Shown here: in pieces, positions 34,355 to 44,100 of the stretch
Numbering within the stretch: position 1 is the first letter of the stretch
Layout: each line of letters opens with the position of its first letter
Assembly: GCA_028687935.1 (NCBI GenBank)
Contig: JAQTZE010000014.1
Coordinates: 1 to 55,967, forward strand
Length of the DNA stretch: 55,967 nucleotides
Direction: 5' to 3'
From: Sulfurimonas sp.
GTDB lineage: Bacteria; Campylobacterota; Campylobacteria; Campylobacterales; Sulfurimonadaceae
Translations under genes and position numbers: made by a program
Notes under the pieces: model-generated
The model's input: only the letters and a program-made list of their open reading frames with translations
Database searches by the model: none
What the model was told of the DNA's origin: nothing

Positions 34355-35068
34355 TTATTTTCCTAAAATTCTATTTAATACTTGCTCATACGCTACAGTC
34401 AATCCACCAAGACCTTGACGGAATCTGTCTTTGTCCATTTTCTCACCAGTTTCCATATCCCAAAAACGGCAATTGTCAGGAGATATCTCATCAATAAGGA
34501 TTATATTGCCACTTGCATCTTTGCCAAATTCGAGTTTAAAGTCTACAAGTTTGAGACCTTTTTCTGCAAAGTAAGGTTTGAGGATATCGTTGATTTCTCT
34601 TGCCATACGGCGAAGTTTATCAAGCTCATCTTGATAATCAACTAAGCCTAAGATAAGTGCATGTTGATCATTGAGTTTTGGATCACCCAAAGCATCATTT
34701 TTGAAGTCAAATTCTACAAGGGTAAACGGAAGTACTTTTCCATCTTCAATACCCAAATTGCGAGAAAGACTTCCAGTTGCTATGTTGCGAACGATAACTT
34801 CGATAAGGATAACATCTACTTTTGTATGCAACATATGGTTGTCATCGAGCATTTTCACAAAGTGAGTTTTTATACCTTTAGATTCTAAAAGTTTAAAAAG
34901 TTCAGTTGAGATTTTATTGTTGAGTGCACCTTTTCCAGCTTCACTTGACTTTTTCTCACCATTAAACGCAGTTAAATCATCTTTAAACTCTGAAATAACT
35001 AAATTTGCATCATCAGTTAAATATAACTTTTTTGCTTTTCCTTCGTAAAGTAACTCTCTTTTTTCCAT
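34355..35068 (-). CDS. purC: Phosphoribosylaminoimidazole-succinocarboxamide synthase
   Basis: Joins aspartate to CAIR in purine synthesis, with ATP. The 237 residues begin [15 protein letters not shown], the family's ATP-binding start, followed by [14 protein letters not shown] near 27-40, [14 protein letters not shown] near 89-102, and the SAICAR motifs [12 protein letters not shown] near 172-183 and [14 protein letters not shown] near 189-202. It lies 6 bases downstream of ctpA and 3 bases upstream of purS. Confidence 0.96.
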   Translation of the reverse strand: MEKRELLYEGKAKKLYLTDDANLVISEFKDDLTAFNGEKKSSEAGKGALNNKISTELFKLLESKGIKTHFVKMLDDNHMLHTKVDVILIEVIVRNIATGSLSRNLGIEDGKVLPFTLVEFDFKNDALGDPKLNDQHALILGLVDYQDELDKLRRMAREINDILKPYFAEKGLKLVDFKLEFGKDASGNIILIDEISPDNCRFWDMETGEKMDKDRFRQGLGGLTVAYEQVLNRILGK

Positions 35069-35074
35069 ATCAAT

Positions 35075-36400
35075 TTATCCTTTCATGATTACTAAAGCTT
35101 TGATGATACCAACAGCTTCTTTGAGTTGAACGTCTTTGTTGAGCATTTCTGGCGTGATTATATCTTTATTATCTTTTTTATCTTCTTTATTCGAACTAGA
35201 AACACCGTTATTTTCATCAATTTTATCGAGCTCTTCTTCAAGGTGTTTTTTCAGATCAGCCTCTTTTATTGAAAAATCATTTCCGTTTGTTTTGACTTCT
35301 CCAGGGAGAACTTCGATGTCTGGTTTGACACCTACAGCTTGAATCGTACGTCCGCTTGGAAGGTAATATCTTGCAATCGTGAGTTTGATCGCTTCTGTAT
35401 CTGTGACAGGAAGAACCACTTGAACACTTCCTTTTCCAAAAGTATTTTCACCCACCAAAACGCTGCGTTTATGGTCTTGTAACGCGCCACTTACGATCTC
35501 TGATGCGCTTGCACTTCCTCCGTTTATAAGAACAACCATAGGTACTTTCGTGATTGTTTTTTGTTTAGAAGCTTTATATGTTTTTTGATCGATCTCATTT
35601 TTGCCTTTTTGTGAGACGATATCTCCCTCATCAACGAAAAGATCAACCAAGTCCACAGCCTGATCTAAAAGGCCACCAGGATTATTTCTCAAATCAAGAA
35701 CAATACCTTTTGTCGTTGCTTTTCTTTTGTTAATCTCTTTGGCTACATCGTCTGCTACTTTTTTATCAAAACTTGTAACACGGATATAAAGGAGTTCATC
35801 ACTTATCGTTTTCGCATAGACAGATTCGATAGTGATAGTACCTCTTACGATATGCACATTAAGAGGCTTTGTCTCATTTTGACGTACTATTGTTAGGTCA
35901 ATCGGCTCTCCAACTTTACCACGCATTTTAGATACTGCATCATCTATGGTCATACTAATAGTAGAAGCCTTGTCAATTTTGAGGATAATATCACCTGATT
36001 TGAGTCCAGCTTTATCTGCAGGTGTTCCCTCCATAGGTGCGATAACAGTTAATGCACCGTCTTTGATACCGACAGAGATGCCAAGACCACCGAATTCACC
36101 GTCTGTTTGCACTTTAAGTGTTTTGTAATCTTCTTGAGTAAGATAGTTAGAGTGTGCATCAAGGTTTGTTAACATCCCTTTGAGTGCTTTATCCATAAGC
36201 TCTTCTATAGTAACGTCATCTACATTATATTGCTCAACGATGCTGATTACCTTTGTAAATTTTGCGAGTGATTCAAGTCTGGAAGCCTCTGTACTTTTCT
36301 TTGCAGCTTCTTCTTTGGCAAATAAAGTATTGGAAAAAAAGAGAGTGACTGCAAGGCCGATACTTGCAAAACCAAGTGTGATATATTTTTGTTGTTTCAT
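35075..36400 (-). CDS. ctpA: Carboxyl-terminal processing protease (S41)
   Basis: A 441-residue periplasmic serine protease with an N-terminal signal or anchor (about 8-28). It has a PDZ domain (about 95-180; GGLGISVGIKDGALTVIAPMEGTPADKAGLKSGD), then the S41 core with the LDLRNNPGGLLDQAVD motif near 236-251, the catalytic Ser in GGSASASEIVSGAL near 290-303, and the Lys in GKGSVQ near 320. The tail (about 390-420) is highly charged. It is the first gene of the operon with purC, purS, purQ, plsC and crcB, as in C. jejuni. Confidence 0.94.
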   Translation of the reverse strand: MKQQKYITLGFASIGLAVTLFFSNTLFAKEEAAKKSTEASRLESLAKFTKVISIVEQYNVDDVTIEELMDKALKGMLTNLDAHSNYLTQEDYKTLKVQTDGEFGGLGISVGIKDGALTVIAPMEGTPADKAGLKSGDIILKIDKASTISMTIDDAVSKMRGKVGEPIDLTIVRQNETKPLNVHIVRGTITIESVYAKTISDELLYIRVTSFDKKVADDVAKEINKRKATTKGIVLDLRNNPGGLLDQAVDLVDLFVDEGDIVSQKGKNEIDQKTYKASKQKTITKVPMVVLINGGSASASEIVSGALQDHKRSVLVGENTFGKGSVQVVLPVTDTEAIKLTIARYYLPSGRTIQAVGVKPDIEVLPGEVKTNGNDFSIKEADLKKHLEEELDKIDENNGVSSSNKEDKKDNKDIITPEMLNKDVQLKEAVGIIKALVIMKG

Positions 36401-36428
36401 AATCTATCCAGTAATAATAAGTTGAGAA

Positions 36429-36457
36429 ATTATAGTTAAAAGCTGTTTAAATAACAA
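36429..36457 (-). promoter_or_regulatory. Promoter of the ctpA-pur-plsC-crcB operon
   Basis: On the minus strand TTGTTA (plus 36452-36457) is followed, after exactly 17 bases, by TATAAT (plus 36429-36434), about 29 bases before the ctpA ATG. No purine-regulator palindrome was noticed next to it. The same 107-base spacer feeds aroK in the other direction; TATAAT at 36474-36479 is its likely -10. Confidence 0.6.
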
Positions 36458-36507
36458 ATTTATATAATTTCTATATAATAACAAGGAAATTTAGAGATAG
36501 GTGGCGT

Positions 36508-37023
36508 ATGAAAAATATTGTTTTGATTGGATTTATGGGTGTTGGAAAGGGAAGTATAGCACGAGAAATCGTGAAAAATTCTCACTATATTGCTATCGAT
36601 ACAGATGATTTGATTGAGAGTATGCAAAACAGAAAAATCAAAAAGATTTTTGAGCAAGAGGGTGAAACATTTTTTAGAGAGTTGGAAAAAAATATTGCAC
36701 TTTGGCTTGAGAATAGTGTCAATAACACTCTTATTTCCACAGGTGGTGGCTTTTATAAAGTGAAAAACCTCAAAAAAATAGGTACTGTTATTTTGCTCGA
36801 TTCTCCTTTTGAAGAGATTCTTAAGCGCATACATGAGCACCCACATGCGAAGAATAAGCTTAAGAAAAGACCGTTGCTTAGTGATATGGAAGCAGCAAAA
36901 AAACTCTATGAGCTTCGCAGACCTGAATATCTCGCTATCGCAGACGTCGTTATCGATGTAACCAATAAGAGCCTCGAAGAGTGCTCTAAAGAAATTTTAA
37001 ATAAGGTAAAAAAAGATGCTTAA
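36508..37023 (+). CDS. aroK: Shikimate kinase with unusual P-loop
   Basis: Phosphorylates shikimate for chorismate synthesis. The 171-residue protein has the family's IGFMGVGKGSIA P-loop (about 7-18), IDTDDLIE near 30-37 (shikimate/Mg site), FFRELEKNIAL near 55-65, STGGGFYK near 76-83, and the lid RPLLSD near 119-124. The residue after the P-loop Lys is Gly (GKGS) where most have Ser or Thr (GKST/GKSS). The reading frame is otherwise intact. It overlaps the thioredoxin-fold gene by 8 bases. Confidence 0.9.
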   Translation: MKNIVLIGFMGVGKGSIAREIVKNSHYIAIDTDDLIESMQNRKIKKIFEQEGETFFRELEKNIALWLENSVNNTLISTGGGFYKVKNLKKIGTVILLDSPFEEILKRIHEHPHAKNKLKKRPLLSDMEAAKKLYELRRPEYLAIADVVIDVTNKSLEECSKEILNKVKKDA

Positions 37024-37441
37024 AATATTTGTATTTTTAGTTATAACGCTCGCTACTTCGCTCATGGGCGCTGAAATTCACTGGGCAAAAGACTTTAAAA
37101 GTGGAATTGAGACAGCGAAAAAAAATAATAAGCCAGTTTTGTTTGTATTCTCTCGTCACACATGTAAGTATTGTGTGGTTCTTGAAGAGACAACTTTTAA
37201 AGATAAAAAAGTTATAGAAGCACTCAATCGAGATTACGTCTCAATTGTCTCTTATACAGATGAAAATGATTTTACACCGCAAGAACTTTTAAGACCAGGA
37301 ACCCCGACACTTTGGTTTTTACTTCCAAGCGGAGAACCAATGTTTCAACCTTTGATGGGTGCTGTAGATGCCGAAAACTTCCTCAAGGCACTTGCGATTG
37401 TCAAAGAAGAATTTGATACTGCTGCAAAAGAGAAAAAATAA
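37016..37441 (+). CDS. Secreted thioredoxin-fold protein (CxxC)
   Basis: 141 residues: a signal peptide (about 1-18, LVITLATSLMGA), then a thioredoxin-like fold with KPVLFVFSRHTCKYC (redox pair C-K-Y-C near 46-49), a cis-Pro in PGTPTLWFL near 92-100, and an end in FLKALAIVKEEF. It resembles the SoxW/thioredoxin_7 group of periplasmic thiol proteins. Partners are unknown. It is placed between aroK (8-base overlap) and hisD (2-base gap), so it is probably co-expressed with amino-acid genes by position only. Confidence 0.8.
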   Translation: MLKIFVFLVITLATSLMGAEIHWAKDFKSGIETAKKNNKPVLFVFSRHTCKYCVVLEETTFKDKKVIEALNRDYVSIVSYTDENDFTPQELLRPGTPTLWFLLPSGEPMFQPLMGAVDAENFLKALAIVKEEFDTAAKEKK

Positions 37442-37443
37442 TT

Positions 37444-38736
37444 ATGATATTTGCAAAAACAACAGATACAAACTTTCAAGAGAATTTTCAAGAGTTGCTC
37501 GGACGTGGCAAAATGGATATGGAGCACGTAAGTGTTATTGTCGGAAATATCATCTCTGAGATAAAGAGTGAAAAAAACGTAGCACTTAAACGCCACATAG
37601 CGAAGTTTGATAAGTGGACACCAAAGAGTGATGAAGATTTGAAAATCTCTACAGATTCTATGAAAAAAGCTTATGAAGCACTTGAGCCGAAGCTTAAGAG
37701 TGCTCTGCACCTAGCGTATGACAGAATCAAAGTCTATCACGAAAAACAAAAACCAAAGTCCTGGTTTGATGATGAAGCGAATGGGACAATTTTAGGTCAA
37801 AGAGTCACAGCAGTTGATAGTGCAGGGCTTTATATCCCTGGTGGTAAAGCAGCCTATCCATCTTCATTGTTGATGAATGTTATACCCGCGCAGGTCGCTG
37901 GAGTAGAGAAAATAGTAGTTTGCACGCCGACGCCCGAGAATGAGCCAAATGAGCTTTTACTCGCAGCGTGCCACTTATGTGGCGTGAGTGAAGTTTATAA
38001 AGTCGGAGGTGCGAGTGCTATCGCTGCTATGGCTTATGGAACCCAAAATATTCCAAAAGTGGACGTGATCACAGGACCGGGAAATATTTTCGTAGCAACA
38101 GCGAAAAAAATGGTTTTTGGTGATGTGAACATCGATATGATTGCAGGTCCAAGTGAAATTGGAATTCTCGCAGATGAGAGTGCAAATCCAAGCCATTTAG
38201 CGATAGATATGCTCTCTCAGGCTGAACATGATGAGATGGCTAGTTCTATTTTAATTACTCCATCGTTGAAACTTGCCGAGCAGGTTCGTATCGAGCTTGA
38301 AAATTGGCTTCAAAAACTTCCTCGTGAAGAGATCGCTAGAAAATCTATCACAGAACGTGGCGCTATTATCATTGCTAAAGATATGGATGAAGCGATAAAG
38401 CTGATGAATGATATAGCACCTGAGCACCTTGAGGTTTGTACAAACTCACCATTTGAGCTTCTTCCAGCTATAAAACATGCCGGAGCGATTTTCTTGGGAC
38501 ATAATACTCCAGAAGCAATCGGTGATTATGTTGCAGGGCCAAACCATACACTTCCTACAGGCGGCACAGCAAAGTTCTACTCTCCTTTAGGTGTAGAGAA
38601 CTTTATGAAAAAAACCTCAATCATTGCGTTTTCTAAAAAAGCGATAGATGAGATTGGTGAAGCCTGTGCGCTTATCGCAAATACAGAAGGGCTTACTGCT
38701 CATGAACAATCTGTACGTGTGAGAATGAGCAAGTAA
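37444..38736 (+). CDS. hisD: Histidinol dehydrogenase
   Basis: Zinc enzyme performing the last two oxidations to histidine with NAD. The 430 residues show RVTAVDSAGLYIPGGKAAYPSS (from about 120, in two parts), VGGASAIAAMAYGT near 182-195, DVITGPGNIFVATAKK near 200-215, AGPSEIGILAD near 227-237 and the zinc/catalytic QAEHDE near 255-260, with APEHLE near 322-327 and the C-terminal zinc region GDYVAGPNHTLPT near 360-372. The other his gene here is hisC, 20 kb away, so histidine genes are scattered. Confidence 0.96.
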   Translation: MIFAKTTDTNFQENFQELLGRGKMDMEHVSVIVGNIISEIKSEKNVALKRHIAKFDKWTPKSDEDLKISTDSMKKAYEALEPKLKSALHLAYDRIKVYHEKQKPKSWFDDEANGTILGQRVTAVDSAGLYIPGGKAAYPSSLLMNVIPAQVAGVEKIVVCTPTPENEPNELLLAACHLCGVSEVYKVGGASAIAAMAYGTQNIPKVDVITGPGNIFVATAKKMVFGDVNIDMIAGPSEIGILADESANPSHLAIDMLSQAEHDEMASSILITPSLKLAEQVRIELENWLQKLPREEIARKSITERGAIIIAKDMDEAIKLMNDIAPEHLEVCTNSPFELLPAIKHAGAIFLGHNTPEAIGDYVAGPNHTLPTGGTAKFYSPLGVENFMKKTSIIAFSKKAIDEIGEACALIANTEGLTAHEQSVRVRMSK

Positions 38737-38778
38737 TTTTTTTTTATAAGAAATAACTATACTTTTATGTGTAAAATG

Positions 38779-38803
38779 CCTTTGTAATATTTCAATACAA
38801 AGG
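38779..38803 (+). promoter_or_regulatory. Hairpin enclosing the ribosome binding site of the DUF2231 gene
   Basis: CCTTTGTA (38779-38786) and TACAAAGG (38796-38803) are perfect complements separated by 9 bases. The right arm contains AAAGG, the likely ribosome site 9 bases before the ATG at 38813. In RNA the site would be paired, so translation could depend on temperature, a protein or upstream transcription. The same repeat in DNA could also be an operator. A TAAAAT -10-like sequence lies just upstream. Confidence 0.5.
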
Positions 38804-38812
38804 TAGATACAC

Positions 38813-39292
38813 ATGTTACATCCAGCAGTCGCCCATTTTGCAGTGGTCCTCCCAATCATCTCTTTAATTTTAGGCATAGCATATCTCGTTAAGCCGAGTG
38901 AACTTATGTCGAAGATCTCAACACGTTTTATGGTTTTTGCAGCTTTATTCCTTATAGCAGCTTTTTTTACAGGTAAAACTGATGGAGGCGATGCCTATAT
39001 TCTTCTCTCAGAAGCTGGACAAGAGCTTTTAAAAGAGCATAAAGAGTTTGGTTTGTATTTAACTATAGCTATGGGTATTGCAGCGCTTGCAAAATTCTTT
39101 GGCTGTTTTACAAAAAAAATCAAAGTAGAAATTTTTGCTATTTTATTAGTAGCAATTATCGCAGGTGGCGTTTTGTTTCAAGGAAAGATGGGTGGAGAAC
39201 TTACATACACTCATGGTGCCAATGTTGAGAAATACTCAGATGGTATGGACTGTTTAGCAGATCCCTCAGAATTTCTAGAAGAGAAGGAGTAA
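38813..39292 (+). CDS. DUF2231 membrane protein
   Basis: 159 residues with four membrane segments (about 6-26, 38-54, 78-97, 105-122) and a short acidic tail. The start MLHPAVAHFAVVLPI is the HPxxxHF signature of DUF2231; His residues at 3 and 8 could bind heme or metal. Function is not established. It stands alone between hisD and the molybdoenzyme genes, with its own leader hairpin and a terminator at the stop codon. Confidence 0.8.
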   Translation: MLHPAVAHFAVVLPIISLILGIAYLVKPSELMSKISTRFMVFAALFLIAAFFTGKTDGGDAYILLSEAGQELLKEHKEFGLYLTIAMGIAALAKFFGCFTKKIKVEIFAILLVAIIAGGVLFQGKMGGELTYTHGANVEKYSDGMDCLADPSEFLEEKE

Positions 39293-39310
39293 TCTCCTCT
39301 CTCTTTTCTT
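39281..39310 (+). terminator. Intrinsic terminator overlapping the DUF2231 stop
   Basis: GAGAAGGAG (39281-39289), loop TAAT, then CTCCTCTCTC (39294-39303) pair through nine positions with one bulge, followed by TTTTCTT. The stop codon TAA (39290-39292) is in the loop. Confidence 0.6.
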
Positions 39311-39481
39311 CTACTAGCTCCCTCTGTTATTGTCTTATTTTCAATCCCACTTCGTTTTTTTACTCATTTTCTTCAATTCTAATCGTAACAAATATTAGAT
39401 TTTCAAATTTACTCAGCAAACAAATTTTATCAAAAAATTGTCACGTATTTATCACTACTTTAAGGTTCGTTCGATACTATT

Positions 39482-39524
39482 TTCACAGTGAAGATGCCCT
39501 ATCTTAAAAGCATAAGGGCTTCTT
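39482..39524 (+). promoter_or_regulatory. Palindrome and hairpin in the leader of the molybdoenzyme operon
   Basis: The 302-base gap 39293-39594 has no gene. It contains TTCACAGTGAA (39482-39492), a perfect 5-1-5 palindrome suited to a dimeric regulator, and directly after it a stem AAGA-t-GCCCT / AGGGC-t-TCTT (39491-39500 with 39515-39524), one mismatch, 14-base loop. The hairpin ends 70 bases before the Fe-S subunit ATG. It could be an attenuator or an anti-terminated leader of the operon, or a second terminator for upstream transcription. No clear -35/-10 pair was found. Confidence 0.45.
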
Positions 39525-39594
39525 TTGAAACTGATTAGTCGTAGTTATCAATCTTAATAATTTGCCATTTTATAAAAAGGCTAAAGGAGAATAT

Positions 39595-40233
39595 ATGCAA
39601 TTAGGTTTCCTAGTTGATTTACATCTGTGTATGGGATGTAAAGGATGTGAGATCGCATGTAAAGTGGAAAATGAAGTGCCACTTAGTACATGGAGACTCC
39701 GTGTAAAATATGTGGATGTAGGAAGTTTTCCTGAAACAAGAAGAACTTTTACACCACTTAGATGTAATCATTGTGAAAATGCACCTTGTGAGAGAATCTG
39801 TCCAGTTTCTGCACTTCACTATCTTGAAAATGGTATTGTAAATATCGACAAAGAGAGATGTATTGGTTGTGCAGGTTGTGTTATGGCTTGTCCTTATGGT
39901 GCTATCTATATTGATCCTCAAACGCAAACAGCAGACAAATGCACATACTGTGCACACCGTGTTGCTTCATCTATGATGCCTGCGTGTGTTGTTGCATGTC
40001 CGGTTCAAGCAAATATTTTTGGTGACTTAGAAGATCCAATGTCAAATATTTCTAAGTATATTGAAAAAAATCAAGGAAATGTTCAAGTTCGTAAACCTGA
40101 AAAAGGGACAAATCCTCACCATTATTATGTTGGCGGCGGTAATGTTACGTTGAACCCACTTGCATCTGCAAGACTTGAGGGGCACAGTCTTTTCACTAAA
40201 ATTACAACACTTCCAGTAGGAGGACACCACTAA
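39595..40233 (+). CDS. Molybdoenzyme iron-sulfur subunit (four-cluster ferredoxin, DmsB/PsrB/TtrB-like)
   Basis: 212 residues carrying electrons between the membrane quinone subunit and the catalytic subunit. Cysteine motifs for four [4Fe-4S] clusters are visible: CMGCKGCEIAC near 11-21, CNHCENAPCERIC near 57-69, CIGCAGCVMAC near 88-98, and CTYC..PACVVAC near 115-135. There is no Tat signal, so it would be exported with the catalytic partner. I chose ATG 39595, which follows AAGGAGA; the earlier TTG (39562) has no support. The membrane subunit starts at the base where this gene ends. Confidence 0.9.
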   Translation: MQLGFLVDLHLCMGCKGCEIACKVENEVPLSTWRLRVKYVDVGSFPETRRTFTPLRCNHCENAPCERICPVSALHYLENGIVNIDKERCIGCAGCVMACPYGAIYIDPQTQTADKCTYCAHRVASSMMPACVVACPVQANIFGDLEDPMSNISKYIEKNQGNVQVRKPEKGTNPHHYYVGGGNVTLNPLASARLEGHSLFTKITTLPVGGHH

Positions 40234-41138
40234 TGGCGGCACATGAAATCTTAGCAGCTACAAACGCTGTAGTTACTCTCGATGTAGCGTTACCAGGTAT
40301 TGTTTGGCCTTGGCTAGTTACTGTAAATATGTGGGCAAAAAGTATAGGTACAGGTGTTATCTTCATGCTTTTCATGCTTTTAAGACTCTATCCTGAGCAG
40401 GCTGGAAAGCTTAGATTTCCTACGACTGTAGTTTCGATTATATTTATTCATATATTCTTACTTTTCACTTTGGCGGATTTACATCAACCATTTAGAATGT
40501 GGCATATATTTTTCTATCCTCATGTGACTTCAGCTATTACAGTTGGTGCATGGATGGCTACTGCGTTTGTTGGCTTATTGTTCCTACTTGCGTTTCTTAG
40601 CTTTATTAAAAAAGATGACGCTGCGTTTGATAAGACTTTAACATGGGTAACTATTTTAGCAATCCCTGTTACGCTTTATACTGCGGCACTTATGTCTCAG
40701 TCAACTGCACGTGAACTTTGGCAAATGCCTACTGAATCAGCACAAATGATTTTTGCAGCACTTCTTTCTGGTTCTGCGTTTATGATCTTGATGAGCGGTT
40801 CAAAACTTAACTATGAAGCGAAAAAAACTTTAGGTGTAGTTTTAGGTCTGAGTGCGTTTATGTCTTTTGTTCTTTACATGTCAGAGTATATTTTTGGCCC
40901 TATGAAAGCAGAAGAGATCGCAGCAGTATTAGAGTACATCAAAGGTGATGGACCATATACAGTAATGTTCTGGTTAGGCCAATGGACGGCGTATTTGTTG
41001 CCTATGCTACTTATCGTTCTTAGTCGTGCGAGCAAATCTGAATCAATTTTAAAACTTGCAGCTATTTTAGCATTAGCAGGTCTGTGGTTAGTTAAACATG
41101 TTTGGCTGATGATCCCACAATTATTACCAATGAGTTAA
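40233..41138 (+). CDS. nrfD: NrfD-family membrane subunit of the molybdoenzyme
   Basis: A 301-residue quinone-reactive anchor with about eight membrane segments between residue 20 and 298. The NrfD/PsrC fold is suggested by the helix pattern, the LADLHQPFRMWHIFFYPHVTSA loop region (from about 80) and the late WLGQWTAYLLPMLLIVL segment. No heme-ligand His pair of the cytochrome b type is obvious. Its ATG shares a base with the end of the Fe-S gene and its stop is 12 bases before the catalytic gene. It also holds five copies of TGCGTTT within 300 bases (40560-40860). Confidence 0.85.
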   Translation: MAAHEILAATNAVVTLDVALPGIVWPWLVTVNMWAKSIGTGVIFMLFMLLRLYPEQAGKLRFPTTVVSIIFIHIFLLFTLADLHQPFRMWHIFFYPHVTSAITVGAWMATAFVGLLFLLAFLSFIKKDDAAFDKTLTWVTILAIPVTLYTAALMSQSTARELWQMPTESAQMIFAALLSGSAFMILMSGSKLNYEAKKTLGVVLGLSAFMSFVLYMSEYIFGPMKAEEIAAVLEYIKGDGPYTVMFWLGQWTAYLLPMLLIVLSRASKSESILKLAAILALAGLWLVKHVWLMIPQLLPMS

Positions 41139-41150
41139 GGAGAAATATTA

Positions 41151-44100
41151 ATGTATTTACAAAGTAGAAGAACATTTTTAAAAGGCGCTGCGTTTACTGT
41201 TGCAGGTGCTGCTATTGCAAAGGGCGTCTTTACAACAGACGTTCTCGCAGAATCTGTTGAGCAAAGCAAATTTACAAACACTCCAGACTCATTATCATTT
41301 TATCCTCCGATGGAAGAGTGGAATGATTTTAAAGAGCTTGATGGAGATGACTGGAAACGTGGTGGTATCGACCGTAAAGGCGTTAGAAGTGAATCTAATC
41401 CAGATGGTATCGAAGTAAACGATTATATGATCGTTCCAACTGCATGTTCAAACTGTGAGGCTTCTTGTGGTTTGACTGCTTGGATTGACAAAAAAACTTT
41501 TACAGTCAAAAAGTATATGGGGAATCCATTACACCCTGCGTCTCGTGGTCGTAACTGTGCAAAAGGCTATGCAGCGCAATCACAAATGTACGATCCAGAT
41601 CGTATAGCATTCCCACTTAAGCGTGCTCCAGGTTCTGCTCGTGGTGAAGGTAAATGGATTCGTACTACTTGGGACGAAGCGATGACTACGATCGGTAAAA
41701 AGATGGGTGATACGATTGAGAAGGGTGATGAGCTTTCTAAAAAATCTGTCATGTTCCACGTTGGTCGTCCAAATGAGAATGGATTCGTTCCAAAAGTTTG
41801 GCACACACTTGGTCTTGATGCATATAACTCTCATACAAACATCTGTTCTGCAAATGGTCGTACACCGACGATTCAATGGGCAAATGATGATAGAACATCA
41901 CCAGACTGGGCAAACGCAAAACTTATTTTCCTTAACTCTTCTCACGCAGCGGATGCAGGTCACTACTTCCAGCAATCAGCTTCGTTTATCGCTGATGCAA
42001 GAGCAAAAGGCGCGAAGATGGTCGTTATGGACCCTCGTATGTCGAACTCTGCTGGTATGGCAGATCTTTGGATCGCAGCATGGCCTGGAACTGAGCCGGT
42101 AATCTATCTCTACTTAGCGCAAAGAATGCTGAGTGAAGATAAAGTAAATAAAGAGTTTGTGAAAAAATGGCTTAACTGGGAAGTTATGCTTGATAATAAA
42201 AAATATTTAGAGTTTATGGTTGAAAAAGGCTATATCTCTAAAGTGCCTGCTAGAGATGATTTTTCTGCGTTTATTGAGATGTTAAAAGAGCTTTATGCTC
42301 CATATACACTTGAATATGCACAAAAAGAGACTCATGTTCCTGCACACAAACTTGAAGAACTTTACGATATGTTCATCTGGGCTGGTACATCAATCTCTTC
42401 ATACTTCTGGCGTGCTTCTGCTGCGGGTAACCGTGGTGGATGGATGGGTGGAAGAACTGGTTATCTTTCTCTTGCACTTCGTGGAGCTATCGGACCAGAG
42501 GGTGGTACATTCTTCCACCACTGGCACGTTATCTCTGTTGCTGGTAAAGGTGGTTCTTCTACAGTTGGTCAAGGTATGCGCGGTGCAGATATTCCAAAAG
42601 TGGATGTTTACAATGAACTTACTTGGCCACCTGAGTGGCCACTCTCTACATATGAATTATCATATCTTCTTCCACACCTCTTAAGTGATAAAGAGTGGCA
42701 GAAAAAATGGAGAGACAGAGGATATAGTGTTCCTGAAAAACTTGCTGTTTGGATTCCTCGTATGTACAATCCGGTTTGGATCAATCCAGATGGTTTCAGA
42801 TGGATAGATACGATCAAAGATGAGTCTAAAATGGAGTTAACGTTTAACCTCTCTCCAGTATGGTCTGAGACAAACTGGTATGTGGATTATATTCTTCCAG
42901 TTGGACTTGCTGGTGAGAGACATGACCAACACTCTGAGGCAACGATGCCTGCACGTTGGACATCATTCCGTCAGCCAGTAATGCGCGTTGCTCTTGAAAA
43001 AATGGGATGGAAGCCTAAAAATCCTAACCGTGCTACTCTAGAAGCGCATATTAAAGCTGGTCTTGGTGAAGTTTGGGAAGAGAATGAATTCTGGTTTGAT
43101 ATGTGTGTTAACTACATAGATCCAACAGGAAAACTTGGTATCAAAAAAATGTGGGAATCTAAAAAGAACCCAGGTAAGCCAGTTACAATTGCTGAGTGGT
43201 ATGATGCTGCGTTTGGTGATAATTTACCAAATCTTAAAGCTACAGCGAGTGCTGATGCAAGATATAAAAACGCAGAGTATCCTGTGTATGAGTATCTTAG
43301 AGATCATGGTGCTTGGATGGAAGAGAACAATATCTATTCTGCACAAGAGCGTGAGATCAAAGATGACGGTGAGAACTATATCTCTCACGGACACAAATAT
43401 CCTAAGCATGAAGTTTCAACAAACAAACGCACTGGCGTTATGTCAGTTGAACACCATGGTGAGAAAAAGTCTATCGGTATCGAGATTGATGGGAAGAAGA
43501 TGGAAGGTTTTGCGACAATGGACAAAAAACTTGACTTCTTCTGTGAGTGGATGGCTGATGATTGGAAATGGCCAGAGTATGCTATTCCATTCTATCCAAG
43601 AAATGAAGAAGAGAAAAAGGCTATGCCTCATATTGTATCGCATGTAAACCATTCTTATATGGTTGAGAAAAACTCATATGCGCTTAATACTGTTTTCCGT
43701 TTGCCGTATAACATTCATACGCGTTCTGCAAACTCTAAGCATTTGATGGAAATCTCACAAAATCATGACCCTATTTGGATCTCAACTCCAGATGCTGCGC
43801 GTCAAGGCTTCAAACGTGGTGATGCTATCCGTGTAAAAATTGTGGATAGTGTGACAGGTCTTGATTCTGGTTACTTTGTAGCTATGGCTGTGCCTACAGA
43901 AGCTGTACTTCCTGGTACGCTTGCATGTTCACACCATGGTGGTAGATGGAAACTTGTAAACTCTGTGACTATTCCAAATGGTGTAACAGATGGCAAAGTT
44001 GACTCTCAGCCAGTTGCACGTAATATGAACGATCCTAAGTTTATGGCTGCAACAGTTGAAAACGCAGGAAAAGAGGGTGGACAAATCAAGATTGAAGATT

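Noticed and set aside
39562..39594. TTG start of the Fe-S subunit
   Set aside because: No ribosome site; AAGGAGA stands right before ATG 39595.
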